The translations under genes and the position numbers were made by a program. The notes beneath the pieces were generated by a model that ran no database searches, was not told the origin of the DNA, and saw only the letters and a list, made by a program, of their open reading frames with translations. A stretch of 64,000 nucleotides of DNA from Chinchilla lanigera (lineage: Eukaryota > Chordata > Mammalia > Rodentia > Chinchillidae): the NCBI RefSeq assembly GCF_000276665.1, contig NW_004955472.1, positions 6,901,793 through 6,965,792 of the forward strand. Reading direction: 5' to 3'. Below are positions 23,195 to 34,619 of this stretch, one piece after another. Every line of letters starts with the position of its first letter. The first letter of the stretch is position 1.

Positions 23195-23545
23195 TCAGGT
23201 ATGGATACATGCACCCGCAGATTTACTACGAGAACTGGCTCATGGAATTATGGAGGCCCAGAGGTCTCACTATCTTCAAGATGGAAAACCAATCATGTAA
23301 ATGAGTCTGAGTCAAAGACAAGAGAACCAGGAGTTTCCATAACCGAGAGAGGTAGTAGATGGAGATCTCACCTCAAAAAGGTAAATGTTGACCTACCTCA
23401 TTCTTTTCATTCTCTTGAGGCTCTTTACCCACAGTGGTGAGGTAGATCTTCTTTATAAAAGTTACATGCCACTCCCCCAGAAATAGTTTTACAGGCTATC
23501 TTGGCCTCCCTTAACACAGTCAAGCTGACATAGAAAGATAAGCAT
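23195..23545 (-). mobile_element. ERVL-type LTR relic
   Basis: Reverse-orientation LTR features: 'actggctcatggaattatggaggc', 'gagtctgagtcaaagacaagag', 'gaaccaggag', 'ccagaaatagttttacaggctatc', 'cagtcaagctgaca'. Same general design as the LTR at 7.2 kb. Badly decayed, no target duplication found. Confidence 0.55.
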
Positions 23546-23547
23546 CA

Positions 23548-23645
23548 CAGGGCTTGGGTAAAGCTCAGCAGTAAAGCACTTGCTTAGTGTGCATGTAAAA
23601 AGCCTTGAGTTACATTCCTACTGCCAATAATAATAAGAAGAAAAT
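23548..23645 (+). mobile_element. ID SINE, old and diverged
   Basis: 'gggcttgggtaaagctcagcag', 'taaagcacttgcttagtgtgcatg', 'gccttgagttacattcctactgcc', then an (AAT)n-like tail. Promoter boxes are mutated. Confidence 0.75.
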
Positions 23646-26110
23646 TAGACACCACAGTGTTCTTTGTGACAGTGTTGATGTGAAAGAAATTATATGAAAA
23701 ATCAAGGAAGAACCTCTAAGAAAGGGAAAACTATTTTCTGCCACAGAACCACGTGCCACTCTGTACAGAATACCTGGACATTTGCACTTGCATGAAAAAG
23801 ACAGTGAAGCATGCCATTCCGTGAATGGTTTCCCTGGTAAATAGATTTAGCATTAGTGGCAATGGTGAACTGAGACCAGATCACGGGTTCTATTGTGCAG
23901 GTCAGTGCTCTTGCAGATCCTACACTGTGAGGCAGGGACTTGCCCACAATAATGGTTGTCAAAGGATTTTTACCAGGATGGGGAGACGGCACTTAGCATG
24001 GGAAGGGGAGACTGTTTTCTACTCGACAAACTTGCAGGAAGTCTGGCCTTTTCGTATCCCAGGTTCCCAAAACATTGTTATTCTCTTCAGATAATTTATC
24101 TAATTAACATCCATTTTTCACTTCTTTACATAGTAATCAGCTTTCAATTACCAGAACCCAGCTGCCGATGCTAAAAGTACTGAAAAATCAAAATTATTCA
24201 ATAAATCCTTAGATGCCTTCACCATCTCTTAAATTAAGATGAATGAGTTTAATTCCTTAACTTTTTCTCCTCCTTCTACCTTCACACCGTCCATTCCCCT
24301 TTCACAACTCTTTTATGACCTTCATTCCATCTGAGGACTTTTCATTGAAAAACCGTAGAGAAAAGGTCAAAGAACTGAATATAAACAAACATAAACACAG
24401 AAACTTTCATTTTAGAATGGTAGTAGTGATAATATCCATATTCCAATATTTTTATTTAGTGTTAATAATTTCGACAAGTACCCTATCTAAAGGTAATATT
24501 TGTGCGTCATTGTGCTACCAGAAGGTTTCTCTTCCAGAGAAAAAGTGCGGTCAGCAGTTTGCACGTTCTAGAAGGGTTACCTTTATAATGGAAGTAGTCC
24601 ATGAAGTCATAAACAACTTAGCTAAATGGCTGTTATTTTAACAATGATTAAATTTAAAAGGCTAAGTATCAGAGCCCGTTCGGTTATTTCTCACCTGCAG
24701 TGTGTACATTTTATGACACTCTGACCACCTTTTTTAGTAAGAGTGAAGAAAGGAGCAGAGGGTGGGAGGAAGGAGTCAAGTGAACGTGGACAGGACAGAG
24801 AGGGAAGAAGATGAAAGGGAAACACAGGGGGACAGAGAGAAAAGAAAGGGACTTTTTACATTATTCATGTGAAAAACGCATGAATTATAATGGTATTTCC
24901 TTCCTTACTGCAGACTATAATGACATAATTTGAAGTATGACTTTGCTGTTTTAAATGAGGACAGGAAGTCAGAACCAAAATTTGCACCAGGCTTCCTCTA
25001 CTCCGGCTGCTTTACGTACTTAAACACTTAAGTGTCAGAGCAAATAGTTGAAAGATGTAGATATCGTCTTCATTAGGACACTGAGGTTCTGTGAGTTTGT
25101 ATATGACTATCACAGTTATCATCAGTTGCAAAATGAGGAACTGGAGCAAGCTATGGGTATCCAAAATGTTCCATTCTCTTTTGTGTGATTTCTTTTCATG
25201 TTTGTTTCTATGGCATTCCATTATGTCTATAATTTCCTGATAATCAACTGCTGATTCCAAGCCTTGGATCATGAATTCAGTCCCCAGTTATAACATTGTT
25301 GGTAAGAAAATAAGTCTACTGTACAAAAGATCTCAGATTCAAAACAAGGATTGAAAGTCAAACACAGCATATTTCCAGAAGCACTAATAGAATTCATAAC
25401 CATCATTCTTCTTGCAGCAAAAGTAAGAAGAATAATGTCATGTTCTTTACGCAGAGCTATGGTGCAAACCACTTACTGTTACAGTCTTCTGGCTGCAAAG
25501 TTGGCAAAACCACCAAAAGGCAGGAAAATCTGCCCAAGTCTGATCTCAAATCTCACACATATTATTTTCCTAAAACTAGGTTAATGAGTTAGGATCAAAA
25601 ATTTAAATTTTTCTTCAGGTTCATGTTGATTTTGAGAGCAATATCTAGAAAAATCTATTTATAAAGAGGGAACCCTGGGCTGAACTCTGGCGTAGAAGGT
25701 CAGAAGAGAGGATCTACATGCCCCTTGGACTGTGCCCAAATACCTGCTGTAGCTGGAAGCATCTCTGTTTTTCACTGTGCTCAGCATTTTTTATGACTAG
25801 TTCCTCTGGAACTTCATAGAACTGTTGCAGTTTGGGTAATATACTCATGCTTCAGTCTACTATTAGAAAATCAAGAAAATCAAGATCAGTAGAGCAGACA
25901 CAAATGTAGCTGTCTCCCACCTTGAGTTTTTTCATGCCAATAAAAATGTGCATGTTAATATTCTAGGAAGTTTTGATAAGCATAAAGCCAATAAATTATA
26001 TAATGAACACTATTTGCCTAATTTAGAAACGCTGAGAACAGCATTCATTTCTGTGCTATGGTAGACCTTTGTTTTTTTTCCACAGTTGGGTACAGGAGTT
26101 GCATTAGATC
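23646..26110. other. Unassigned 2.5 kb of single-copy sequence
   Basis: No repeat or gene recognised. A purine-rich stretch lies at about 24738-24850. Frames of 86-108 codons occur (e.g. 24315-24641 +) but without known motifs or convincing splice sites. Confidence 0.4.
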
Positions 26111-26119
26111 AATGACAGA

Positions 26120-26255
26120 CTTAGATTGGTTGGAATCCTAGCTCTGCTCCTTACCACCTGAATGACCTTAAACTTGCTGTTCAGATCTCCCGAGACTCAA
26201 TCACATGCCTGTAAAGGGTAGAAATAAAACCACCTACCATCCAGGGCTGTTTTTC
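26120..26255 (+). repeat. MIR SINE
   Basis: 'ttggttggaatcctagctctgctcc', 'taccacctgaatgaccttaaac', then 'tgcctgtaaagggtagaaataa' and 'cacctaccatccagggctg' follow MIR order. Confidence 0.8.
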
Positions 26256-26284
26256 ACCAGAGTAACTAAGATTTGAGGGCCATA

Positions 26285-26480
26285 AAGATCTAAAACTGAA
26301 TCTCCTTTCTACCACTTCTTTGCTGTGTGACCTTGCACAAGTAAATTTAACCCAGACTCAGGTTCCTATCTATAAAATAAAGGAACCTCAGAATATGGTT
26401 CCTATGAGAATAGGTCCTTTATCAGAGAGGATGCTTTGAGGACTGAATAAAATAAGGCATGAAAAGTAATCATGTTGTAA
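26285..26480 (+). repeat. MIR SINE, second copy
   Basis: 'accacttctttgctgtgtgacc', 'ttgcacaagtaaatttaacc', 'ctatctataaaataaagg', 'ctttgaggactgaataaaataagg'. An independent MIR directly after the first, in the same orientation. Confidence 0.8.
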
Positions 26481-27190
26481 CTTTTTATTATCATTATTTG
26501 AAATACTATACGATAAATAGGAAGGCCTACGAATAGTTAGTGCCACAAATTGTTAATATTGCCTTTTTACTTCTGATCATATAGTGTTGGTATTAGTAGC
26601 ATAGGATAAAATCAGCTTACTTATCCCAAAAGAAGATGTCACCTGGTATCAAATCCTCATGCAAAGTTTTCATATAAACATTACCTATAAATTATCCCCT
26701 TGAAGAAGCTGAGTGAAATCCACAAATGATATTGTTTTCTGAGACGATGTTAAATTGCAAGGATTCGCTTCTTTGTGTAAGCCATTGTGTACTTTCTCTG
26801 AGCATATTCAGACTGTCGTCTGGTTTTGACATTCAGTTTTAATCACGAGAAATCTGTTTGCTGAGCCATTTGTTTTCTTTCAAGACACTTTATCCAATTG
26901 GGAATAATTAGCACGTATATTTTGTGAAGATAAGCATAACATTTAAGATGATGTGGTTCCCTACGGTTTCTGAAATGTATACCAAAATTTAAACTGGAAA
27001 AAAAAATATAATTGATTATACAGTCATCTATATATACACACACATATATACCTATGCATGTGTGTATAAGACATAGGTGACAACTAAAATGCAAACATCT
27101 ACACATCATCTATATATAAAGTAAATTTCTCAGTCTATGTATATTTTTAAATGAAAGGAGCCAAAAATAGATTAAAATATAATTTCCCTG
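26481..27190. other. Unassigned AT-rich sequence
   Basis: A short (TA/CA)n tract lies near 27027-27066. Nothing else recognised. Confidence 0.4.
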
Positions 27191-27192
27191 TT

Positions 27193-27300
27193 CATTAGAA
27201 ATTTTTTATTTTTGTACCGGAAATCGAACTCAGGACCTTGCGCTTGCCAAGCAGGGGCCTTTGCCACTGAAAGGTATCCCCAGCCCACATTAGAAATTTT
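27193..27300 (-). mobile_element. ID SINE with 13-bp target duplication
   Basis: Reversed ID body 27206-27287 ('gtaccggaaatcgaactcagg...tatccccagccc'). Flanked by identical 'cattagaaatttt' at 27193-27205 and 27288-27300. Confidence 0.96.
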
Positions 27301-27655
27301 GACTTAATCAAAAGAAGAATGTTTTTAATGCTATGTGCAGCAGTTGGCTCCAAGCAATTAAATGAAAACAGATGTTAAACCTGCATCAGGAGGAGACCTA
27401 TCAAAGCTTGAGAGGCAGATGGGAGCGGCAGCAAGGCCAAAAGGCTCTAGTGCCCTCTGGCATCTGTTAATCACCTGACCTTACAGGGTTTGGGTGGGTG
27501 AAATACCATAAATAACCCCAAACGCACACATTTTCATGTGTTTCACGGGTGTGAGGTGGATTAAAGGATGATAATCTAATTTTAGGAGGAGCAAAGTATT
27601 TAGTAACACTAAATCAATGAGGATAGTTATTCCCTCCTGTTAGATTTGTTTTCTT
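27301..27655. other. Unassigned sequence
   Basis: No repeat or gene recognised. Confidence 0.4.
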
Positions 27656-27659
27656 AATT

Positions 27660-30600
27660 AATGAAGTTTATTGGTGTATTTAGAGATATATAATGATCAC
27701 ATTCATCATAGGGAACTTGTGCCTGTACATGATATGTCTCGATTCTCTTTTCCACACTCCCCTACCCTCCCTTCAACCCCTCTTCCCCTCCTTATTTACA
27801 AAAGCTTTGTTTTCATTTTTTCATTCTTTTCTGTTTTTCTTTTTCCCCATCCTTCCTTTCCCCCTCCTCTATGCTTTATTTGCAGTTGAACATTTTCTTA
27901 TTTCACAATATCTGTTATACAATTTGGTCCTTATTTACACTTTCATTTTTCACACAAGAGACACAATGTGATATATACACATGTGGGTCAAATTTATTTC
28001 ACTTAGAAGTATGGTGTCAAGGTACATCCATTTACCTAGAAATGTCTCAAGTTTATCCTTCTTTAAGGCTGACTAGTACTCCATTGTCTAAAAAAGCCCT
28101 ATATTTTGTTTATCCATTCATCAGAGGATGGACATTTGGGCAGTCTCTGAGATTTTGCTATTACAAATTGTGCCACTATAAACATGGGTGTGCATATATC
28201 AGTAAGGTATGATGTTTTTCTTTTCAAAAGATACCAAGCAGAGGAATATCTGGGTTAAATGGAACCTCCAGTCTTAGTTTGTGAGGAGTCGCCACAGGGG
28301 TTGAACAATTGAACTAGCACCGACAGTGGAAAAGGATTTGTTATTGGATGATATCTTGATAATAGCCGTTCTTTCTCGAGCAAGATGGCGTCTCAGCATT
28401 AACTTGCATCTCTCAAATGACTACTGATGTTGAACATTTCTTCATATATTTATTTCCCATTACAACTTCATCTGAGAAGTGTCTATTATTTCAGAGGCCC
28501 ATTTTGAATGGGGTTTTTAACTTGGGGAATATGTTTTTTTCGATTCCTTATATATTCTAGAAAATGGTCCTTTGTCTGAGGAACAGCTGGCAAAAATATT
28601 TCCCCATTTTGTGAGCATTCTCTTCACTGTGCTGGTGATTTCTTCTGCTGTGCAAAAACTTTCTAGTAAGATGAGATCCCAGTTGTTGCTTCTTTGTAAT
28701 ATTTCCCATGTGAACAGAGTTTTGTTCATAAAGTATTTGCCTAAAATATGTCTTCAAGAGTCTACTTATTCTGTCTCCCATTTAGTGTTTGTTTTGTTTA
28801 TCCATTCATCAGAGGATGGACATTTGGGCTGTCTCTGAGATTTTGCTATTACAAATTGTGTATTTAGTGTTTGTTTTAATATTTAGATCTTTGATCTATT
28901 TTGATTTTCTTTTAGTGCATGGTGACAGAGATGGGTCTTGTTTTAGTCTTTGGCATGTGGGAAGCCAGTTTTTCCAGCACCAATTATTAAAAAGGCTATC
29001 TTTCTTCCAGGGAAGGTGTTTGGTCCCTTTGCCAAAGATAAGGTGGCTGAGTTTTGAGTTGTTTCTGCATCTTCTAATGTTCCATTGATCCACAGATCTG
29101 CTTTTGCCAGTACATGCTATCTTGAGCATGGTAACTTTGTAGTATCATTTCAGCTGGGATTGTGATGCCTCTGACCTTGCCTTTGTTGTCCAGAATTTTT
29201 TTTCTTATCCTAGGTCTCTTCTGGATCCAAACAAATTTTACAATTGTTTTCATGAATTCTGTGAGGTATGCTACTGGTATTTTGATTGGGATTGCATTAA
29301 ATTTGTATAACAATTTTGGAAGAATGTCCATTTTCACTATGTTGGTTTTTCCTACCCAAGAGCAAGGTATATTTTTCCATCTTGTGATATCCTCTTTGAT
29401 ATCCTTTTTCAGAGTACTGTAGTTTTCATTGTGAATATCTTTTATTTCCTTTCTTAGATTTATTCCTAAGTATTTGGGTTTTTGATGATATTATGAAAGA
29501 CATGTTTTCCCTAATTTCTCACTGTTTGTTATTTGTGCGCAGGACTGCTATTGATTTTTCAGTGTTGACTTTGTATCTAGCTATACAACTGAATTTATTT
29601 ATTAAACCTATAAATTTGTTAGGGAGATTGGCAGGTTATTCTCTCTTTTGGTTGGATCCTTCTCTGGTTTTGGTATCAGTGAAATACTTCCTTGCAGGAA
29701 TGTCTTCAGGAGTATTGCTTTCCTTTCAACTTCATTACAGTTCAGCATGAATGGCATTACATTTTCTCTAAATTTCTTATAGAATTCAGCAGTGAATCCA
29801 TCAAGACCTGGGCTTTTCTTTGTTAGGGGTTAATTACCTCCTCAATTTCATTGACTGATATTGGTTTAGAATATTTCTATCTTCTTGATTCAGCTTTGGT
29901 AATTCATATGTATTTAGGAATCTGTCAATTTCTTCTGTTTTCCATCTTATATGTGTACAGATTTTCAAAATAGATACTGATGATATTCTAGATTTCTGCA
30001 AGATCTGTTGTGACTTTATCTTTCCCATTTTTAATTGCATGGACTTGAACCTTTTCTTTTCTTTTTTTGATAAAGGTGGCTATGGGTTTGTAAATTTTAT
30101 TTAATCTTTCAAGAGCTGTCTTCATTGGTCCTTGTATTGTTTTACTAATCTCCATTGCATTAATTTCTGCTCTGATCTTAATAATTTCTTATCTCATATG
30201 AGATATAGGATTCACTTGTTCTTTTTCTAGAAGTTTGAGGTCCAGCATTAGGTTGTTTATTTGCGCTCACTCTGTTTACCTGATGTAAGAGTTCACTGCT
30301 GTAGATTTCCCTCATAGGACTACATTCATTGTGCCCCATAAATTGTGGTATGTTGCACTGGCATTATCACCTATTTATAGAAGTTGTCTAATTTCTTCTT
30401 TAATGTCATCTGTGACCTATTGGTTATTCAGGAGTGTGTTAACTTCCAATTGTTTATGAAATTTTTGTGGTTTCTTTTGCCATTGATTTTCAATTTCATC
30501 ACACTGTGGTCTGACAATATGCATGGGATAATTTCAATTTCTTTGTATTTACTTAAGCATATTCTATGAGCTAGTACATCTATTTTGGAGAACATCCCAT

Positions 30601-32740
30601 GTGCAGCTGAAAAAAATGTGTTTTCTAATGTTGTGGGATGGGACACAAGACATCTACTAAGTCCATTTGTTCAAAAGTTTTGTTCAGTTCTGATATTTTT
30701 CTGTTGATTTTTTTGACTAGTTGATCTATTTGTAACAGTAGGGTATTGACTTCCCCCATTACAGTTGTATTAGTCCTTATTTGAATGTTCATGTTTGTTA
30801 ATATTTGTTTTATATAGTTATGTGCACCTGTATATGGTTCATATATATTTGCTATTGTTACCTCTACCTCCTGGAGTGTTCTCTTAACAAGTATGTAGTG
30901 ACCTTGTTTTTCTTGTTTGATCAATCTTGGCTTGAAGTTTACTTTGTCTGCACATAGAATAGCTACCTCTGATTTTTGTGGGTTCCTGTTTCACGCAGTA
31001 TTGTTTTCCATCTTTGGACTTTCAGTCGATGAAATTTTTTTTTAGTTAAATGTGTTTCTGGTATGCAGCATATTGTTGGCTCTTGTTTCTTGATCCATTC
31101 TGCCTGTTTCTTTTGATTAGTAAGTTGAGACCATTAACACTGATGTTATAGCTGATCTGTATTGACCTATTGTTGTCATGTTATTTTACTGTTGTTAGTT
31201 CCCCCTTCTTCTCCTTCTATTTAATTTCTTACTTTGCCTGGTTGATTCATTCTGTTGGGGTTCATGGAGTTATTGGAGTTATCCCCTTCTAGACTGTCCT
31301 CCAGAACATTTTGGAGTGCTGGTTTAGTATTCATGAATTTCCTCAGGTGTTGTTTTCATGGAGTTATCTCGTTTTGCCATCAATTTTGAAAGATATTTTT
31401 GTGGGGTATATCAATCTGGGTTGGAGGTTTTCTTTTATGGTTTGAAGTACTTCACTTCAACCTCTCCTTGACTTGAGGGTTTGTGTTGAGAAATCTGTTG
31501 TGATTTTGATGGGCTTCCTTTTTATAGGTGATCTGTTTCCTTTCCCTAATAGCTTTTAATATTCTGCTCTTCCGCTGAATTTCTGGGCTCTTGAGTATTA
31601 TGTGCCTTGGTGTAGAGTTATTCTGGTCATGGCTAATTCAAGTTCTATATACCTCCCTTATTCTCTGTGTCAAATTCTGTTTCCATGTCTGGGAAGTTTT
31701 CTGCCATTAGTTGTGTAAACAGGTGGTTTATGTTGTTTTCACTGTCTACTGCTTCTTCATTGACTCTAACCAATCTTATGTTGTTCTTCTTTGCATCACC
31801 TTGCAGCTGTTGGATTATTTTTTCATGTTCCCTTGCTATTTTTTTAAAAAAAAAAAAAAAACATTCTTTTCATGATTGCTAACTGCAATCTTGTCCTCTA
31901 GGTCCCAATCTGTGCTGGATAACCTTGCCAAGTCTGCAAAGGATTAGTGCTGGGTGCTGGTCTCTGGACGTGGGCCTGGGGCCAGCATCTTCAGCCAGCA
32001 ACTTTCTGTATGTCCCACAGTGGCCCACCCATTCTTCTTATCCTGTGTGTCTCTGTGTTGCTCTCCCAGTTGCTGTGGTATTTTCAGACAGACAGGCTTC
32101 TCCCAATCGCATCTACAGCTGGCTCCTCATGGCCCTTGAACGTGTCCTCTGTTTCATTCTATGACATCTCTCTTCTCTGGGAGGAGGAAAAGAAGAGTGT
32201 GACTGTTCCACAAGCTACCTTCCCTTGCTGCTGCGGTGGTCTCTAACCTTTCTGTTGCTAGAGGTTTAAGGTAGGTGCTGTGGTACATGACCAAAAAAGA
32301 AAAAACTGGTGGCCCATCAGGGAAGGAGAGATTCCTGGTCACCCGCCCCGTGTGCACTGGTAAAATTTGCTGCCAGGCTTCAGCATCCTCTGTTTGGAGA
32401 AAAGCAGAAAAGGTGAGGGGCCTTAGATCCCAAGTTTACCCTGTGAGGCCTGAGTTTGCCATGCCTGGGCACCATTAGTCTTTTGGGAACTTCCCAGAAA
32501 GGTAGCTCCTGCTCTGTGTGCAGGCAGAGTTCCCACAGGCAGCCCTATGGGCTGCTTCAGCATTGTAGAAAGTCCCATTCCTGTGTTTTGTTTGACCTGC
32601 ACGTCCCTTATTTCAGGTTGATTTTGGCATCAGAACGTATGCCCCTCCCTTCCTTCCATTTTTAGATGATTTTCTCCAAGTAACTGCAATGTGGCTTCTC
32701 CTCTGTTCAGCCACGTTGACTCCTTTCCCCCATTAGCTTT
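27660..32740 (-). mobile_element. Long L1, nearly full length
   Basis: Reverse orientation. 3' UTR 27.66-28.0 kb, pyrimidine-rich on the plus strand. ORF2 from about 28.0 to 31.1 kb: C-terminal part, reverse transcriptase and endonuclease relics, including 'atgtccattttcactatgttgg' and 'gtgaatccatcaagacctgggc', the latter encoding the conserved P-G-x-D-G motif. ORF1 remnants around 31.3-31.9 kb, ending at a poly(T)/(A) tract near 31.84 kb. GC-richer 5' UTR-like sequence about 31.9-32.74 kb. Many stops and frameshifts; not mobile. Contains a 66-bp internal duplication at 28796-28861. Confidence 0.9.
28780..28877 (+). repeat. 66-bp templated duplication with 16-bp flanking repeats
   Basis: 28796-28861 copies 28108-28172 of the same L1 (one mismatch in 65 aligned bases). 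It interrupts ORF2 and is bounded by identical 'atttagtgtttgtttt' at 28780-28795 and 28862-28877. Same orientation as the source. No A-tail. Confidence 0.93.
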
Positions 32741-33374
32741 ACAATTAATCCTCTGCTTCTGATGAAGAAAAGTCTCAATATTAACACTGGAACATTCTTT
32801 CAAATAATGACCAGTTCTGTGATCCTAAGCCTTGAAAATTAAGAAATTTTAGCTAGAATATAACGTAATTTTGCTTTTATCATGTGTTAAACGTGTTTAT
32901 ACTATGTTTTAAATTATTTCTCATTTAATTTACATTTAAAATTATATATTTGTTTGTTTTTATAGTATTTAAATTTTAAATGTGATAATGTAAAACTGAT
33001 GTCAGAAAAATAACGGTTCAAGTAATATGTGGCATCAATGAAGGTCATGACATTAATAATAAGGTATGGATATTCAAAAACGTTGTGCTGTTATTACTGG
33101 TATTTCGGTTAACAAGCACCACTTATTTTATGTAAGGTACTGTGTTAAGCCCAAGAGCACTGTCCATTTTCTTCCTTTGGGGCTAAATCAACAACAAGAA
33201 AGGCACATTGACATACAAAAGGTGTGACTGCCTTTGCGGCATCTAGGACAGCAGCCCTTTCTTTCCCACTCTTACGCCATACCACAGGCTTGGGGCAACA
33301 GAGTTCAGAACTGGTAATCTGACAAGACCCCCCACAGGCGAGGTCAAAAGATAAATTCTACTGCAGTCCATAAA
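32741..33374. other. Unassigned AT-rich sequence
   Basis: No repeat or gene recognised. Confidence 0.4.
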
Positions 33375-33375
33375 A

Positions 33376-33762
33376 CATGTTGTCTTAGTTATTTTTTTCT
33401 TGTTGCTGGGACAAAATACGCAAGACCCAAAATGAAGGAAGGAAAGGTTTATTTAGCTCACAGTTTGTGGATATTTCAGTCCATACTTGGCTGGCTCCGA
33501 GGCAGAGTGGCACGTGGCAGAGGACAAACGTTCATGGCAGCAGAAAACAGCAAAAGCAACAAGAGCAAAAGGGAGGAGTGGCGGCAAGCAGCCTCTTTCC
33601 CTGCCTTACATTGTAAACAGGCTACCCCCACCCAGGGGGCATGTGGCACTCTTCCACAGGCTCAGAATGTACACAAAGTAAGCACTCTGGCTTCCTGCTG
33701 AGTCAGTTAGCCAAACCTCTAGACTCTCCAAGTTGACACAATGTATCAACCATAACACATGT
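33376..33762 (-). mobile_element. Solo LTR with 5-bp target duplication
   Basis: Body 33381-33757 (377 bp) with TG...CA ends on the plus strand ('tgtcttagtta' ... 'caaccataaca'). Flanked by catgt at 33376-33380 and 33758-33762. Read on the minus strand it starts 'tgttatggttgata' and near its end has 'aataaacctttccttcc', a polyadenylation-type region. A 5-bp duplication with TG/CA ends is the signature of ERVL/MaLR-class retroviral LTRs. Same family as 53.67, 58.78 and 60.68 kb. Confidence 0.88.
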
Positions 33763-34615
33763 ACATATATAAAATAGGTTAACAAATCATAAAGTCAAGA
33801 AAATGTATTAAAATGTCAACAGGGAAGATAGAAGTAGTACCCAAATATGGATTTATCTTTTGTGCTAACCTTATAATTTCACCAATTAATTAATTGATTA
33901 AAGATGCATATTTGTATATACATATCAGTGATCCAGTCAGAGGTTTCTGTGATTGAATTTTTGTAATATAATGCACATTGAAGAAAATACTATTTCTATA
34001 ATTAACACAACATTTTAGTGTATTTTTCTTCATGATATTCATTGTATAGATATAAATTTGTTTTTAATATAGATTTTTTTTCATATACATATTTTCTAAG
34101 TACTAAACCCCTCCTTTATCTATCACTTTAATTCTTATACAACAGACATGAAGAATCATAGCTACATAATGATTTTACCATGGCTGTACATAAGTACTGC
34201 AGTACTTCCACAGGGTAACTAAAGTAATGAAGTGCTGTGCATCTTTGCTATTTAAAGCTATAGTTTGATTCAAATTGGTGGAAATCACAGTTAATATCAT
34301 CAGTTTGTGAGTATTCATAGTTTCCCTATTGACTATAAGCTGTTGAAGAACATATATTACGTATACTCAGCCGTATGTCCCCATCTCTGTTTTGCATATT
34401 GAGCGTACCCATGATGTGTCTATTCAGTTTGATTAAATGTATTTCTTTCTTTGACAGCTTTCCATTCTTTTCTGAAGGCAATTCAAGTGACTAGTAGGCA
34501 ACAATCAGTTTTTAAAGTGAAGTTTTCACATATCTGCAAAAGCTAGAGGAAAACCTTTTTGTGATACTTTGTAATGTGAAAAATTATATCAGGTGTGGTG
34601 ACAGTATTGTGAAGT
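33763..34615. other. Unassigned AT-rich sequence
   Basis: No repeat or gene recognised. Confidence 0.4.
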
Positions 34616-34619
34616 TCAA

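Noticed and set aside
23825..24094. 89-codon plus-strand frame with several cysteines
   Set aside because: No similarity that I recognise, overlapping frames in both strands, no splice signals.
33381..33757. Possible intact endogenous retrovirus around the LTR copies
   Set aside because: No paired LTRs in tandem with gag/pol/env-like frames between them; all are solitary.
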